Source of the DNA: Grifola frondosa
Taxonomy: Eukaryota > Basidiomycota > Agaricomycetes > Polyporales > Grifolaceae
DNA: 64,000 nucleotides
Assembly: GCA_001683735.1 (NCBI GenBank)
Contig: LUGG01000009.1
Location: 930,001 to 994,000 of the forward strand
Reading direction: 5' to 3'
Shown: positions 51,424-63,373 of the stretch, piece by piece
How the letters are laid out: each line of letters starts with the position of its first letter
How positions within the stretch are numbered: position 1 is the stretch's first letter
Translations under genes and position numbers: made by a program
The notes under the pieces: generated by a model
The model's database searches: none
What the model was told of the DNA's origin: nothing
The model's input: the letters and a program-made list of their open reading frames with translations, nothing else

Positions 51424-54057
51424 CGTCCCATATCATTATTGGCTCTCGCGAGTGCTGGTGTGACTTGCCTGGACTTACTTACGTTCTCTGCCTTCTTCTG
51501 CTGCTATGTATGTTCCCCTTCTCTCGTCGGCACTCTATTCTGCATTGTATACTCCCCTATCATTCGCAGCAATTCCAATCTCGGTTCCAGTACACTTCTA
51601 CTCAAGCTAAGATATCTGAAACAACTTAACATTCCATTTGTCTGCAATAACCGATGCGTAGAAGGAGCAGTAGTAAGTACCTCCTCTCATTCGTGTCATT
51701 GATTCGATATGTCGGCGATATTAATTTGTCATACTCATTACACAGAAGTGAGAAGTTATGAGCAAGTCCTTCGAAACTTAAAAGTGCGGAAAGATCGCAC
51801 AGATCTGTGTTGAATCTCGCTACAATGCAGGTACGTGGCAATAATGCGGGAACTTTCAGGAGATATACTTGACATAAGCATGTGGTTGCCTTTCAGAGTA
51901 CCTCGTCAAGCAACCCAAACGTCGGCTTGTCCCGGTCAACTTACTCGGTCGACTTTCCGGCCCGTTCAACTCCAACGCGTTGATGTAACTCTTGTTGACC
52001 ATCCACTCAACTGTGGTGCATTTTATTTCTCGGATCTTGAGCTGGCTTGTTCTAACATGGTTCCACTGGAGGTTACTATTGCACCCGTCTCTCACTCACA
52101 ACACATATCTGGATGCAGTAGCTGTCTACTTCCGCCTAGAAAATCTTGCGACAACTCGATACGTTGCCGTGTTTGTCCCAGTGATGGACGACACAGTTGC
52201 GCTCCTCAGAAGCGTCGATAACAGAAGGATGATGTTCTAAATATTCAGGACTTCTAAAGTTGTGAGATCTACATTTCGTGGTATTTGTGTGTTCATTCTT
52301 AATTCCACGTTTAGAGCCAAGGATAACCCCACTTTTCATGTTCGTATCGCCATAGAAGGGGCGAGAAGGGGCGCGAATTCGCGCACCGCCCTTTTGATTG
52401 GCGAAACCAATGGTTTCTGCCAATAGTCAACCGTTGGACGCCATACATTGATCCGACCGCCCCGTTGAAGGGCTGGCTCCGACGGTGGCTTAGGCATATT
52501 GCTTTCTAATCCTCGCACCACTTGTGATAGGCGCTCCGCCACCGCTCACCGTCTTAGTTCTGGAAGACCAGGGTATCGGTGAGTTTCAGCGCTTTGATCT
52601 CATCCTGTCTCGGGATGCTGACGCTATGGCGAAGTTGCGCAAAGCGGGATGAGGCACGCAAGGCGTCGCTAATGCTCCGACACGCGTCCGGAGATAGTTT
52701 GCTTGCCCCCATTCGCCTCCGACGACCGTGGGCTCAGAGCTCCAGCAGGAGGCAGACTTCGGTGTTCAAGATAATCGCTGCTTCAAGCAGTCTCATTATG
52801 GACAAACGGAACACTATAATGTAAGTTCCATCACTAGTCATTGTGGATTGCTACGTCCCATTCATCGCCGCTTTAGTCTGTGATCGGTGACCATATAGGG
52901 AGTAAGGTCAAACCGCTGATCATCCCCTGTTACGTCCTTGATCGAAGGGATTGGCAGTAATGCTCGAGATCATGAAAACGGCCACGAGAATGGGATCTTA
53001 TGGAATCAGAAAAAGCCAAAAGTGAAATTAACATTCCGATCCAGAACGTATGATGGTGTCAGCAGACAGCCGGATTGAACCATATTTTGTGTCAGGCTTT
53101 ACTCTATTAACAGTGAGCGAGGAGTCTGTTACTGTAATGATTCGTGCTACGTTCTAATATTTGTTCCTGGGCATGTACCCGTAATAAGAAGGATCTGCAT
53201 TGCGGAAAATGTGTCGATTGGCCGATCAGATACTGCCGCCGCTGAAAGGGCGCATAACATCTATAGCTACGGTTGAACACTCTCTTCAGGGAGTTACCAG
53301 AAGCTGAACCATAACTCGATGTACATCCGAGAGCACTTGCTACTAGCACTGGCATCCTGGCAGCTGACTAAGTTGTATTCTGAAAAGTGGGGCCAACGTT
53401 AGTGTGCATCAAGGCAAACGACATGACCAGAATATCAGATTAGGCACTTCTGTTTCTCTTCTCTTCTAAGCGTGTGCTTCTGAGGGCGGAGGATGCCGCA
53501 CTATACGACCACAGCGGCGCCATGTGGTTCAAGCTTGCTTCCGCGTTCGCATCGGGCGCGTTGATCTACCCGTCGGTGATCGCCAAACAGTCGCCACTCT
53601 TTTCCACCATAACGTACCGCTCGTTTCAGCCCATTACCAACGTCCCCGATCCTTACCGCAATGGTATCTGTGCGATCAGCTTTCGTAACATCTACCCGAA
53701 TAGGTCCGTAAGCCATTGCATGAACGGTGTGGAAATTCGCATCCACAGCGGATTGTGACCGCTTCACCAATGTGTCGGCTGATATAGCTTACATACAGTT
53801 GCTGTCACATCCGACCGACTGGATCTACTTGGAAGGCGATGGCGATACAGCATGATCTTAGCCGGTGTGTGATGTTACCTTACATTCCCTTCATCTGAGA
53901 ATGAATCTCGGGTTGAACGCGTAACATCCATTATCGTGTAGTCGACAATAGGTACACCATGTTTTGACCCTTCACAACCTGCAACCAAGCGGGATTGCAG
54001 GTATAAAATGTTGACATTCCACAATGGACACCACAACCGCAATTCCCCATCCTCGAC
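51424..54057. other. Gene-poor stretch between RPB5 and the first terpene synthase
   Basis: No gene is supported in 2.6 kb. Frames of up to 130 codons occur (51835-52221 plus, 53474-53758 plus, 53107-53355 minus) without recognisable domains. A perfect 14-bp palindrome, GCGCGAATTCGCGC, lies at 52371-52384 beside two GAAGGGGCG direct repeats. The final 300 bp are the probable promoter of the terpene synthase. Confidence 0.45.
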
Positions 54058-55226
54058 ATGACACCTCAGACATTCCGCCTGCCCGACCTTCTTCCCCTCT
54101 GCCCTCTCAAGGGTTCCACTAACCCCCACTATGAAGCAGCGGCAGCTGCGTCCTCTGCTTGGATAAACAGCTACAACCTCTTCTCCGACAGAAAGCGCGC
54201 ATTTTTCTTGCAAGGAAGCAACGAGCTTCTTGTCTCTCATACCTATCCTTATGCCGGCTACGAGCAATTCAGGACATGTTGCGACTTCGTCAATCTGCTG
54301 TTTGTCGTCGACGAAGTCAGCGATGACCAGAATGGCAAAGATGCACGCCAAACCGGCAATGTGTTCCTGAACGCAATGCGCGACGCAGAGTGGGATGATG
54401 GCTCACCATTAGCCAAGATGACCAAAGAGTATGTCAATTATATTATTTCTTTTTGACTACTTTCTCATCCCATGCGTTGTTCAGATTTCGAGCACGGTTC
54501 TTGCAGTTCGCCGGACCGGCTTGTTTCCGCCGCTTTTTAAAACATTGCGACGATTACGTCGATGCCGTTGCTAGAGAAGCAGAATACAGAGAACGAGGCG
54601 AAGTCCTCGACATGGCATCGTTCGAAAGCCTTCGTCGCGAGAACAGTGCTATTCGCCTTTGCTTTGGTCTTTTTGAGTTCGTTCTAGGCGTTGATCTTCC
54701 GGATGCCGTCTTCCAGGATCCGAGATTTATGAATCTGTACTGGGCAGCCGCTGACATGGTCTGCTGGTCGAATGTAAGCACGTTCTAGCCGATTTTGTTT
54801 TCCATTAACATGTTCTATAGGACGTTTACTCTTACAACATGGAGCAAGCAAAGGGCATTCACGGCAACAACATAGTAACCGTGCTCATGCGCCAGAAAAA
54901 CATCGACCTGCAGGCCGCTTCGGATCTCGTCGGCGAACATTTTGGCAGATTGATGACACGGTTCACGGAGGGGAAAAATCGCCTCCCACGCTGGGGTGGA
55001 GAAGTGGATGCTGCGGTGGCAAACTACGTGACGGCAATGGACCACTGGATTATTGGTAACCTCGAGTGGAGCTTCGAGACCCAGCGCTATTTTGGTGCGA
55101 GTCATGCGTACGTCAAAGAGACCCGGGTTGTCATGCTTAGTCCGCGCAACCAGGAGGATGAAGGTACGGCCACCCTGCGATTATCTGTCCACCTTATTGA
55201 TGAACCATGTCACACGTGCAGATTGA
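54058..55226 (+). CDS. Class I sesquiterpene synthase (fungal terpene cyclase), copy 1
   Basis: It should cyclise farnesyl diphosphate to a sesquiterpene in the cytosol; the product cannot be read from sequence. Seen: exons 54058-54428, 54485-54773, 54821-55163 and 55222-55226 give 335 residues, the usual size. The Mg-binding aspartate motif is DEVSD (after FVNLLFVV), the NSE motif is NDVYSYNME, split by an intron after the Asn codon, and the C-terminal pair Arg-Tyr in ETQRYFG matches the diphosphate sensor. The last intron leaves a five-base exon ending in TGA. The start is the ATG at 54058; an earlier ATG is out of frame. A close paralogue lies 3.6 kb downstream in the same orientation with identical intron positions except the last. 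Confidence 0.93.
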
Positions 55227-58200
55227 GGCTGTATCTCCTGTTACGTTATCGATCTTCTTGATTAAACTGCAAGTTCTACCTTAGCTTAATCTTACTACGT
55301 GATTTTACATTACACTGGCACATGGTACTATTAAAGTGTACTTCCCGGTATAACTCGGATATAGAGTAGCACAATCTTCGTCTCAAAATCGCGTGCTGAG
55401 AATCTGATTTGTTGATGCTACGGCGTTCGGGTTTTCGGGGACATGATTTCAGTGCTTGTCATGGTGAAACATCGCAAACCCGATCATGAACACATGAGTA
55501 AGGCTCGGCCATGATAATAGAGCACTGCAAAAGAACACTCCTCTGCTGTCGCCGCTGTAAGTGAAGCTCATCATAGACACCTGCCATTTAAGGCAAGCAG
55601 CCCGTGGAACACCGCGCGCGTTGATCGGTGATCTACTACCATCAGACTGGTCGATTTAAGGTAAAACGAAGATATCCTAACGCTTGCTCCCGCGGATTCT
55701 ACTCGACCACGAATGAGATAAACCGGTTCATATAGTAGAACCGAAATTCGCTGGACACGAGATAGATACAAGGTTTCTTACATTCCGAACTGTGGGCGGC
55801 AGTTGTCAAAAATCAAGCTGACAATACGGGGATGGATGTTTCCGGACAGATGCAAAATTCATGCGTAATTATAGAAAAGTGGATGCCGTGTGGAAAGTTC
55901 GAAACACGAACATTTCTGCAGGGACGGCCTACGCGGCCCTTGAAAGATCCCGTCGCTGGGGACGAAATCGCGGTCCGTCATGCTGTCAATCTCGCACCGA
56001 TTCCTGCTGTTTCCCATCTCAATAGTTCCCAGTAGACCCTCAGACCGAGATCCGTGAAAGCGAAACAGTGAAATCCAAAGGCTGTGCGGGAGATGAGCGA
56101 GATCCAGTGGCTGACGGAACAAAGGGAGCGATTGAACTAGGCTGCTTCGCGTTCATTCTGGGCGTGTGCCATACTGCATTGAAGTGTACCAAAATGTCGA
56201 ATGGACAGCCTCACCATAGTTCGGTCGGCCGAGGACACGTTTCGGGAGAACCGAATCTTGAGCGCTATCGCTGTAATAATCTGGCTTGCCACTGTTGTAT
56301 ATTCGTTGCATGACATACACATGCGCAGCATCAGTATGGATCGTGACGCTGGAAGTCCCAGTATCTCACACGTCTGCCTCGGCGTCACAAGGACCCTGCA
56401 GTTTGCCTGAAGTAATACTGACAGCGTAAGTGTTCTACTGGAAGATTCATCGTCATTTTCCGTAAGATGCCGGAAAGTACTCACACTGTCAGCCCTAAAA
56501 TCAAGACATGCCAGCACCACGCGCCAGAAGTTTTCGAAGGAATCGCTTGCGGGGCTCTACACCGTTACCAATTTATGATATACCAAAGTCGTATGAGAAC
56601 TACATGAGAACCACGCTTCCGTGTTGATCGTCTTAGAGTTTGAGCGCTTGAGCACCGAGATTACACCAAATCTTGGCATAAACACAGGTCGAGAACTTCA
56701 CCAAAATTCAGTGCGAGTGGTTTGATGACGTTGAATGTGTTCATGCTCAAGTTGAAATTCGGGAGGTGTGACATCCGATAGTGTGACAGTATGTGACCAA
56801 AAGGAGTCGAGACCGCGACAACGGTCACTGAGTACCTTATCACCTCTCCGACAGGTTTTATTGCAAGCTGTGAGCCAATTTTCTTATATAAGTATCGTCC
56901 TTGTACTTTCGCCTGTAAAACTAGAGGTTCCACATCACTGTCAACGTCATAAAGTTGCACTACGCTCTTGGACGGTGGGAAAGTGATCCAGACACACATG
57001 GGCTACCGGCACAAAATGTGTACACCGATCAAATAGCAAGGAAATCGCTGCACAGAGCATCCCGACCGAACAGCATTGCCATCTGGACACGGACCGAAAT
57101 CCCAGCTGGGAATTTTATATGTCGTTCGACTCACTCATCATCCGTTCTGATCGTGAGTCGGAGGTCGTCGAGCCCCGGGGAATGCTGTCACTTTCTATCC
57201 TCGAAGATTTGTTTGAACCATGCATTCAGCGACAAAGGTATGTTTTTCAACGGCACTACATCACATTCGCCATGGTCACGGTGGGAACTAGAGCTTGTCA
57301 CTTCTACTTTTACGTGTCGAATGTCCATCAAAACCTTCATCGTATGCAGGACTGGCAAGGCTTCTATTCTCATGCCGCTACTCTCGCTTCTACGCATGGA
57401 TAGAGCGAGTTCAAATGACATTTTTCTGCCTTCATAGAGCTATTTTTGTTTTGCAGGAGGGCAGGTTGATTCCGTAGAAGAATAGGAAAGTAAAATATCA
57501 TCTTGCAGCTGTCCAGATGTGCTTACTGCTTCGCATGTGTAGTGTGGCATTTGAAATATTTAAACCGCTCGGCATAGCCCCAAGCTCACGAGTTTGAAAT
57601 CCTCAGGTATGCGCGTCTATACGACACCGCATCGGATTTGATTATTATATTTTCAGAAATCTCTGCGTGACTATCGAGCGTCAAATTCATTGTGCTGCCG
57701 CGGGGTCGACAATTAATTTAGCCGCCCCTGGATTTAGTATCGTCCTGAAAGGAAGTGCGGCTTACATGGACCCGACGGACATGTTTATCCTCAAGCTGTG
57801 CGCTTTGCGATGACTCCGAACCATCGGCATGACCATACTTTTTGCGTCTCCCAGAACCAGAACGCCGCCATGTGGTGCACCGTTCCGTGCGCTCTGCATA
57901 TGTATCACCCTTACCCGGGAGATGCCTTCAGATGCCGCCATCGGTGGTAAACTCGTCACCGCGCCTCTCAATTTTCATCACCCAATATTTCGGATTGATC
58001 GACTGTGAAAGAACGCCGCATGCTGCACGTGCCGCATCGTCATATCTACTGAGACAGTGAAGTGATCCACAAAACGCGTGCAGGCCGATTTTCCTGAAGT
58101 CGAAGCCGCGAAGTGCAGAGGGTCAGGTACGTCCGTCCACAGTATACCTCACTTAGCTGATTGCGTCACGAAGAGTCATCAAAAGAAGACAAGCCGCTTC

Positions 58201-58821
58201 TATCGGGCCTCCGGACCGTCGTCCTTGCAGCTCCGTGCTCGACGGGAAGAGTCGGTTTGCCGACTTCCCGGTCTGTGCGCTATCTTCCGAGAGACTGTCG
58301 GCACACCGATTATTACAGAGTATTCGCATTCCGCTCAAACAAATGCATGTCCGCTTACAGTGCTATGGGCGTATTTCCACGTCCGTCACGACGGAGGTTA
58401 GATATCTGGGTCCCGCTGACGTATATGTCCTTTCCTTGTCTCATGCAGAAGCGCCTCCTCAATGTCCGTTTTCTAGAGCGCTGGATGCATCTCGGAGGAA
58501 AGACCCAATTACGGTTCGTCTGCAAACTTTTTGGCGCGCTTGATGCTGTTCCCGATCCGGATGCAAATAGCGCAGATGTCTTTCATGTGCGCTCGTAGAG
58601 TCGGGCGGACGAGGATGGAGGACGACATCATTGTTAGCGAGTGAAACCTATAAAGAGCCTATTTCTCCAAACAGTCAGCCATCTCATTCAGTCCTCCCAG
58701 TCCAGTTTCAAGCTCACTCTTCTCTCTCATCCTTCCATAATAATATTTCTCGTACATTTATCTTCCTCTTCCGCTCTTCTCTATCCACCAACTAATCTTC
58801 TCACCAACACCACAATCGGCC
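55227..58821. other. Gene-poor interval between the two terpene synthases
   Basis: No intact gene can be supported in 3.6 kb. Plus frames at 56955-57437 and 58161-58598 and minus frames at 56137-56520 and 56661-56999 lack recognisable motifs; in particular no cytochrome P450 heme motif was seen. One minus-strand fragment at 57762-57971 is discussed separately. A TATA-like CTATAAAG at 58650-58657 precedes the second synthase. Confidence 0.45.
57762..57971 (-). pseudogene. Possible remnant of a flavin monooxygenase, weakly like squalene epoxidase
   Basis: The minus strand reads ARNGAPHGGVLVLGDAKSMVMP, quoted here at 20 residues or less per piece: GGVLVLGDAKSM. This resembles the second FAD-binding motif of squalene epoxidases (G-L-V-L-x-GDA-x-N-M-R-HP). 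The rest of the frame and the flanks have stops and do not extend the match, so at most this is a short decayed fragment. It could also be chance similarity of a GD-motif. Confidence 0.2.
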
Positions 58822-59957
58822 ATGCCTTCCGCCATTCAACAGTTCACCCTCCCTGACCTTCACGCTATGGCTCCCTTCAAGGGGTCTTTTAACCCGCACT
58901 ATGCGGAGGCTTCCGCAGAGTCATCTGCCTGGATTAACAGCTATCGCGTCCTCTCCGACCGGAAACGTGCATTCTTCCTCCAGGGTGGCAGTGAGCTGCT
59001 CTGCGCATACGCCTACCCCTATGCAGGCTATGAACAGTTCCGCACTTGCTGCGACTTCGTCAATCTCTTGTTCACCGTCGATGAGATCAGCGACGACCAG
59101 AACGGGAAGGACGCGTACGGCACCGGGCTTGTCTTCTACAACTCAATGCGCGATCTGAACTGGGATGACGGCTCCACACTCTGCAAGATGACTAAAGAGT
59201 AAGTACTCGTCTTATTGTCTTCAGAGCGTCTTTACTGACCTCACGATCCGCAGGTTCACCGTGCGCCTGCTCAAGCACTGCGGCCCGTTGACCTACCGCC
59301 GATTCATTAAGCACTGCAAGGACTACGTAGAGGCTTTCGCAAAGGAAGCCGAGCTCCGGGAGAGCGGTCAGGTGTTGGATCTCGAATCTTACCAGATCCT
59401 CCGCAGGGAGAACAGCGCCGTACGGTTCTGCTTCGGCCTGTTTGGCTATGTCCTTGGGATAGATCTTCCCGATGAGGTTGTCGAGCACCCCGCATTTGTC
59501 ACCATGCATCTCGCTACCGTCGACATGGTCTGCTGGTCTAATGTCAGTTCCTTGTCGACGCTCGGATATGATATCTGATACTGATCACTACATTCTTTAA
59601 TAGGACATCTATTCGTACAACATGGAACAAGCGATGGGCCACACAGGCAACAACGTCATGACCGTTCTCATGAAGGGCGAGCACATCGGCCTGCAGGCGG
59701 CCGCGGACCGAGTCGGAGACCACTTCAAGGGCCTGATTGACACGTTCGTCAAGACAAAGACGAACCTCCCGTCTTGGGGCCGCAAGATCGATGCAGGTAT
59801 CGCGCAGTATGTTATGGCGATGGAAAACTGGGTCATCGGGAACCTGAACTGGAGCTTCGAGACTCAGCGCTACTTCGGGCACGAGCGCGCGGAGATCAAG
59901 CGTACGCTTGTTGTGCGGCTGTACCCCCGCCGCGTACAAGAAGATGATGAGGAATGA
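58822..59957 (+). CDS. Class I sesquiterpene synthase (fungal terpene cyclase), copy 2
   Basis: This has the same fold and role as copy 1. Exons 58822-59198, 59254-59542 and 59604-59957 give 339 residues. The aspartate motif is DEISD, the NSE motif NDIYSYNME (again split by an intron after Asn), and the Arg-Tyr pair occurs in ETQRYFG. The start is [13 protein letters not shown], preceded by a CT/CA-rich leader and an AATCGGCC context. The C-terminus is RRVQEDDEE. The two copies are very similar over most of their length, differing mostly in loops, as expected for a recent tandem duplication followed by divergence. The neighbouring dehydrogenase on the opposite strand could tailor the product, which is an inference. 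Confidence 0.94.
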
Positions 59958-60251
59958 GCAACCAGGTATGCATTTAATTTCATGAACGCGTGGATAAATG
60001 ACTCAATGGATTCGATTTGATCAGATATTCAACCGCTAATTTTAATTCTGGACATTGACCTTCTCTCATTAAACCTTGTATGAAATAGGCCTCACAATAG
60101 TGATTTTCCATATAATTACCTTCATCTGACACTGATTTATCCACATTGCCTCATATCTATGTGCTTATTGTATTTACTTACAATCGTCCATCTATTCGAA
60201 TTGGATACTACTTGTATTAGTGCTCCTTTCCTGCTAATGTTTACTCCTTTG
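59958..60251. other. Short AT-rich 3' flank of convergent genes
   Basis: About 290 bp between the stop of the second terpene synthase and the stop of the dehydrogenase. It is rich in A/T and probably holds both polyadenylation regions. Confidence 0.5.
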
Positions 60252-61392
60252 TCAAATGGCCGAAAAACGATATTTCCTACGGGCGATCCACTCTACGACA
60301 GCGGGGAAGAATAGCTGCCCGATTTGGCCTCCCCGCCCGAGTATTACAGGCATAAATACCATCCTTTCGCCTTCATCTACAGCCTCGACGCACCGGCGTG
60401 CGACCGCCTCCCTTTTCAGACCGTGTTTATTTGGCTCTGCCTCGCGCACGCGTCCGCTATCGACGGCGGATGTGCGGAAGTCGCCCTCCACTGTGGACGG
60501 AATGAAGTGCGTGAAAGCGATCTCGGGGTGCTCGATAGCGAGGACCTGGTAGAGCATGAGAGAAGCAGCCTTGGTCGAGGCGTACAAGGAGCGGGTTGGA
60601 GGCGGTATCACTGCTGCGAGCGATGACACGAGGAGGATGGAAGGAGAGGCGGAGGCGGAGGCGAGCAGAGGGATCTAAAGGGGATATAGCATAGGATTAG
60701 GAGCAAAATTATTTAAGACGATATGCCGCACAAAAGTAACTGCAGAGACGAGAGGGCCAACGTAGTTTCCCTTGACGGCTGCGTTCGTGACGTTAACCGT
60801 TCTCTGGATGCCTTCCATGGTGGCTTGTGCGGGTGTGAATGTCTGCCCGTGCCGCTCTAATCCCGCGACTTCCATCAGAGGACATAAGGCTGAGACACCT
60901 GCACAGACTATCAACGTGTCTAATCCTTTCCATTCTAGTTATTCAAACAAATGGAGTTATGTTGCATTTAGTGAATATTTGACAGTACGACGTACCAGCT
61001 TCCACGGTGCTCCTAATATGCACCATGTCCTCCACGTTCGTGAAATCAGCTGCCACACTGAATATCGTGCTCCCACCGGCACGAATAGCTCCAGTATTGT
61101 GGCTCAGGTGGAATGCACGACATTCTTCAACAACTTTCGCTAGCTCTACTTCCCTGCGACCAATCACGCAGACCCGTGCCCCTCTTGCAGCATATTTATG
61201 TGCAATAGCACGTCCTATACCGCCGGAGGCACCCAATATAACAACTCGCTCCTGGTTATAGGGTACTTTGAGCGAGCGACTGTGACGGAGGCGTATGAGG
61301 CGCCTGGAGAGAAGTATGATGGCAAGGCAGGCTAGGAGAGTACCAATTAATGACGACGGTCGTCGCGAAGACAGAGCGGATAGAAGATCCAT
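60252..61392 (-). CDS. Membrane-anchored short-chain dehydrogenase/reductase
   Basis: This is an NAD(P)-dependent oxidoreductase of the classical SDR superfamily. Seen: an N-terminal hydrophobic helix (SLIGTLLACLAIILLSRRL) that would anchor it to a membrane such as the ER, the cofactor motif GASGGIG in VVILGASGGIGRAIA, an acidic or basic selector (VIGRREVEL; the Arg-Arg favours NADPH), the catalytic Ser in LLVSSLAAV and Tyr-Lys in LYASTKAA. Three exons (60996-61392, 60732-60925, 60252-60674) give 337 residues. The topology resembles 11-beta-HSD/ketosphinganine-type SDRs. The substrate is unknown; proximity to the terpene synthases makes a terpenoid alcohol possible but not shown. Confidence 0.88.
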
Positions 61393-61439
61393 CACGAATG
61401 TAACCAGAGACTGAGAACCGGTTTGTTACTAACGCGAAC

Positions 61440-62779
61440 AATTTCCTTTTTAGAAAAATTGTTATTAAATAAGTTTTACATACTAGGTATTAATGCAAGC
61501 ACTTATACATTTATTATGTCCTATTGAGATATCACCACTTGTCTTACTCTTCAAGTGGGCTTGCAGCATTGTGTACACACTGTTATATTTATTACACTTG
61601 GGTGCTCTCCTGTCATTAGCATACTTTCACATCACTATAATCATGGATTTTCACTTTTGGTCAATATAGCTGATCATGAGGCTAACAACTCAGGTGTATG
61701 TTCCTACTTGGACTGTTCTTCCTCATTGAAAAGTTTGTCATCTTTAAAGCTTTTTTTGAGTTAACCTCTTGTAATGCCTTAAGATAGATGCTAAGAGTCA
61801 AATGGTGCCAGGGGAGAGGCTAATTGATACATCAAGAAGGTTGCTGTTGATTTGAAAAAGAGCTCAAGATTTGGAAATCTCTCCCCCTTTAATAGTGCTC
61901 AATAATCTCCATGCACAAGACAATGACTCCATTTGCCTCTCTTATTTCTTATGTATCATTTGGGCCCTATTTTCTTAATCACTCATAGCTCAAATTTCAA
62001 AATAATTTGGTTTATAAGATTAAACTAGGAAATATTCCTTTAAGTTCAATGACTGGCCATTCAAATAACCACAGATTGATTTTAGCAAGTTTACATGATT
62101 AGCAGAGAACTTTATTGGAGGGATCTCAGCCTGACCAGAACTCAAGAGGACTTTGTAGCTTCCTCATGAGTATATCATTTACCCAAAGAGGGCAAAGTCT
62201 GATCTTCTCTGATACTGAGTGGATCAACATTCTTCCTGTATGCATAGTCAAATGTGACCATGTTTTCTATTGCTCTTAGTCATATACTTGATGTTAGCAT
62301 CAAGGCAACCTACTTTTCTGTGCTTCACTCATTTTTCACTTTTAGTCATCCTCAGAATCATTCAATTTCACCTTCTTAGGACATCTTCAGCTTTTTCCAT
62401 TGTTTTATGACTGCCCATATTGAATCCAGTTTATATACTATACCTTTTCAATCAATTACAGCTTTTGTGTATGTGACATTGTCAAAATAATTGATCAATT
62501 TGACAACTTTAGTCTGTAAATGTGTAACCAGTCAGAATTTTATAAAATTATAGGTTTAAAGTACAAATTCATCTTGGATGACAGTTGTGGCTAATCAAAC
62601 ATTTACAAATATAATCTGTGTACTATTTCAATCCTTAATACAAAAGATGGAGGGTGATGTGACAGGCTAACCCATATGGTAGTAATGTCACTTTTTCTCA
62701 AAGCTGGACAAACTTGTAATAACTGACGTGCAGCTAAGTTACTTAATAAAAGAATCACACCTGGACATCACATGTAATA
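61440..62779. other. AT-rich non-coding block, probably the outer part of a transposon
   Basis: Base composition changes sharply at about 61.44 kb, just upstream of the dehydrogenase start, to strongly A/T-rich sequence with no open frame above 70 codons. It ends at a perfect inverted repeat, beyond which the KDZ transposase region begins. No domain was found on either strand, including no recognisable dioxygenase. The most economical reading is the 5' non-coding part of the KDZ element or a separate inserted element. Confidence 0.45.
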
Positions 62780-62829
62780 GAGCTTATTAGCTTGCCATAC
62801 CTATCCCGGTATGGCAAGCTAATAAGCTC
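62780..62829. repeat. Perfect 22-bp inverted repeat with a 6-bp loop
   Basis: Arms 62780-62801 (starts GAGCTTATTAGC, ends GCCATACC) and 62808-62829 are exact reverse complements, separated by TATCCC. Such a palindrome could form a stable hairpin. It could be abutting terminal inverted repeats of two elements, a transposase-binding site, or a hairpin-type structure. It sits between the AT-rich block and the transposase. Confidence 0.9.
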
Positions 62830-63373
62830 CGATAGCGCTATTTCCACTCACTGCCAGTAGCACCGTGAATAAATCCAAATATCCTACATATCATGATACC
62901 TAGTGTGCCGCCAACATATAGATAAGAGAGATAAGACTGCCGACACACCTGGCACTGTGGCGCCACGCTCAAGTGCTCAGTAACTCCTGCCACCATCGCA
63001 CCCGATGTCCAGCCGTGCCTCGTCGTCATCGTTGTTGATGACCACGACATCTCCCCCATTTCTGCATTATTTTTCTTGCTTTTTTCATTATTGCTATTAA
63101 GTAAATGTATCTGAATATCATTAAAGTCTTCATGTGACACCATCGTTGATTACATTCATCCTGCTCACTGTCGGCAGCGTGAACACGTGATGCTGAAGTT
63201 CAACACGGCGCTACCGGGCTTCACATTCCCCGCCTCCTTCTACACGCTGTTTAACACCCTGCTGCCACTTCCCCCCCATATCTCATGCCCGCGATTAGGG
63301 GATTGCTATCAAAGGACATTCAATACATGTCACTGGTAGCACCATACATCTGGTAAGTTTCATTATATTCAAT

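Noticed and set aside
52371..52384. 14-bp palindrome GCGCGAATTCGCGC as a possible transposon end
   Set aside because: It is short and has no paired partner, target-site duplication or nearby transposase; chance is a sufficient explanation.
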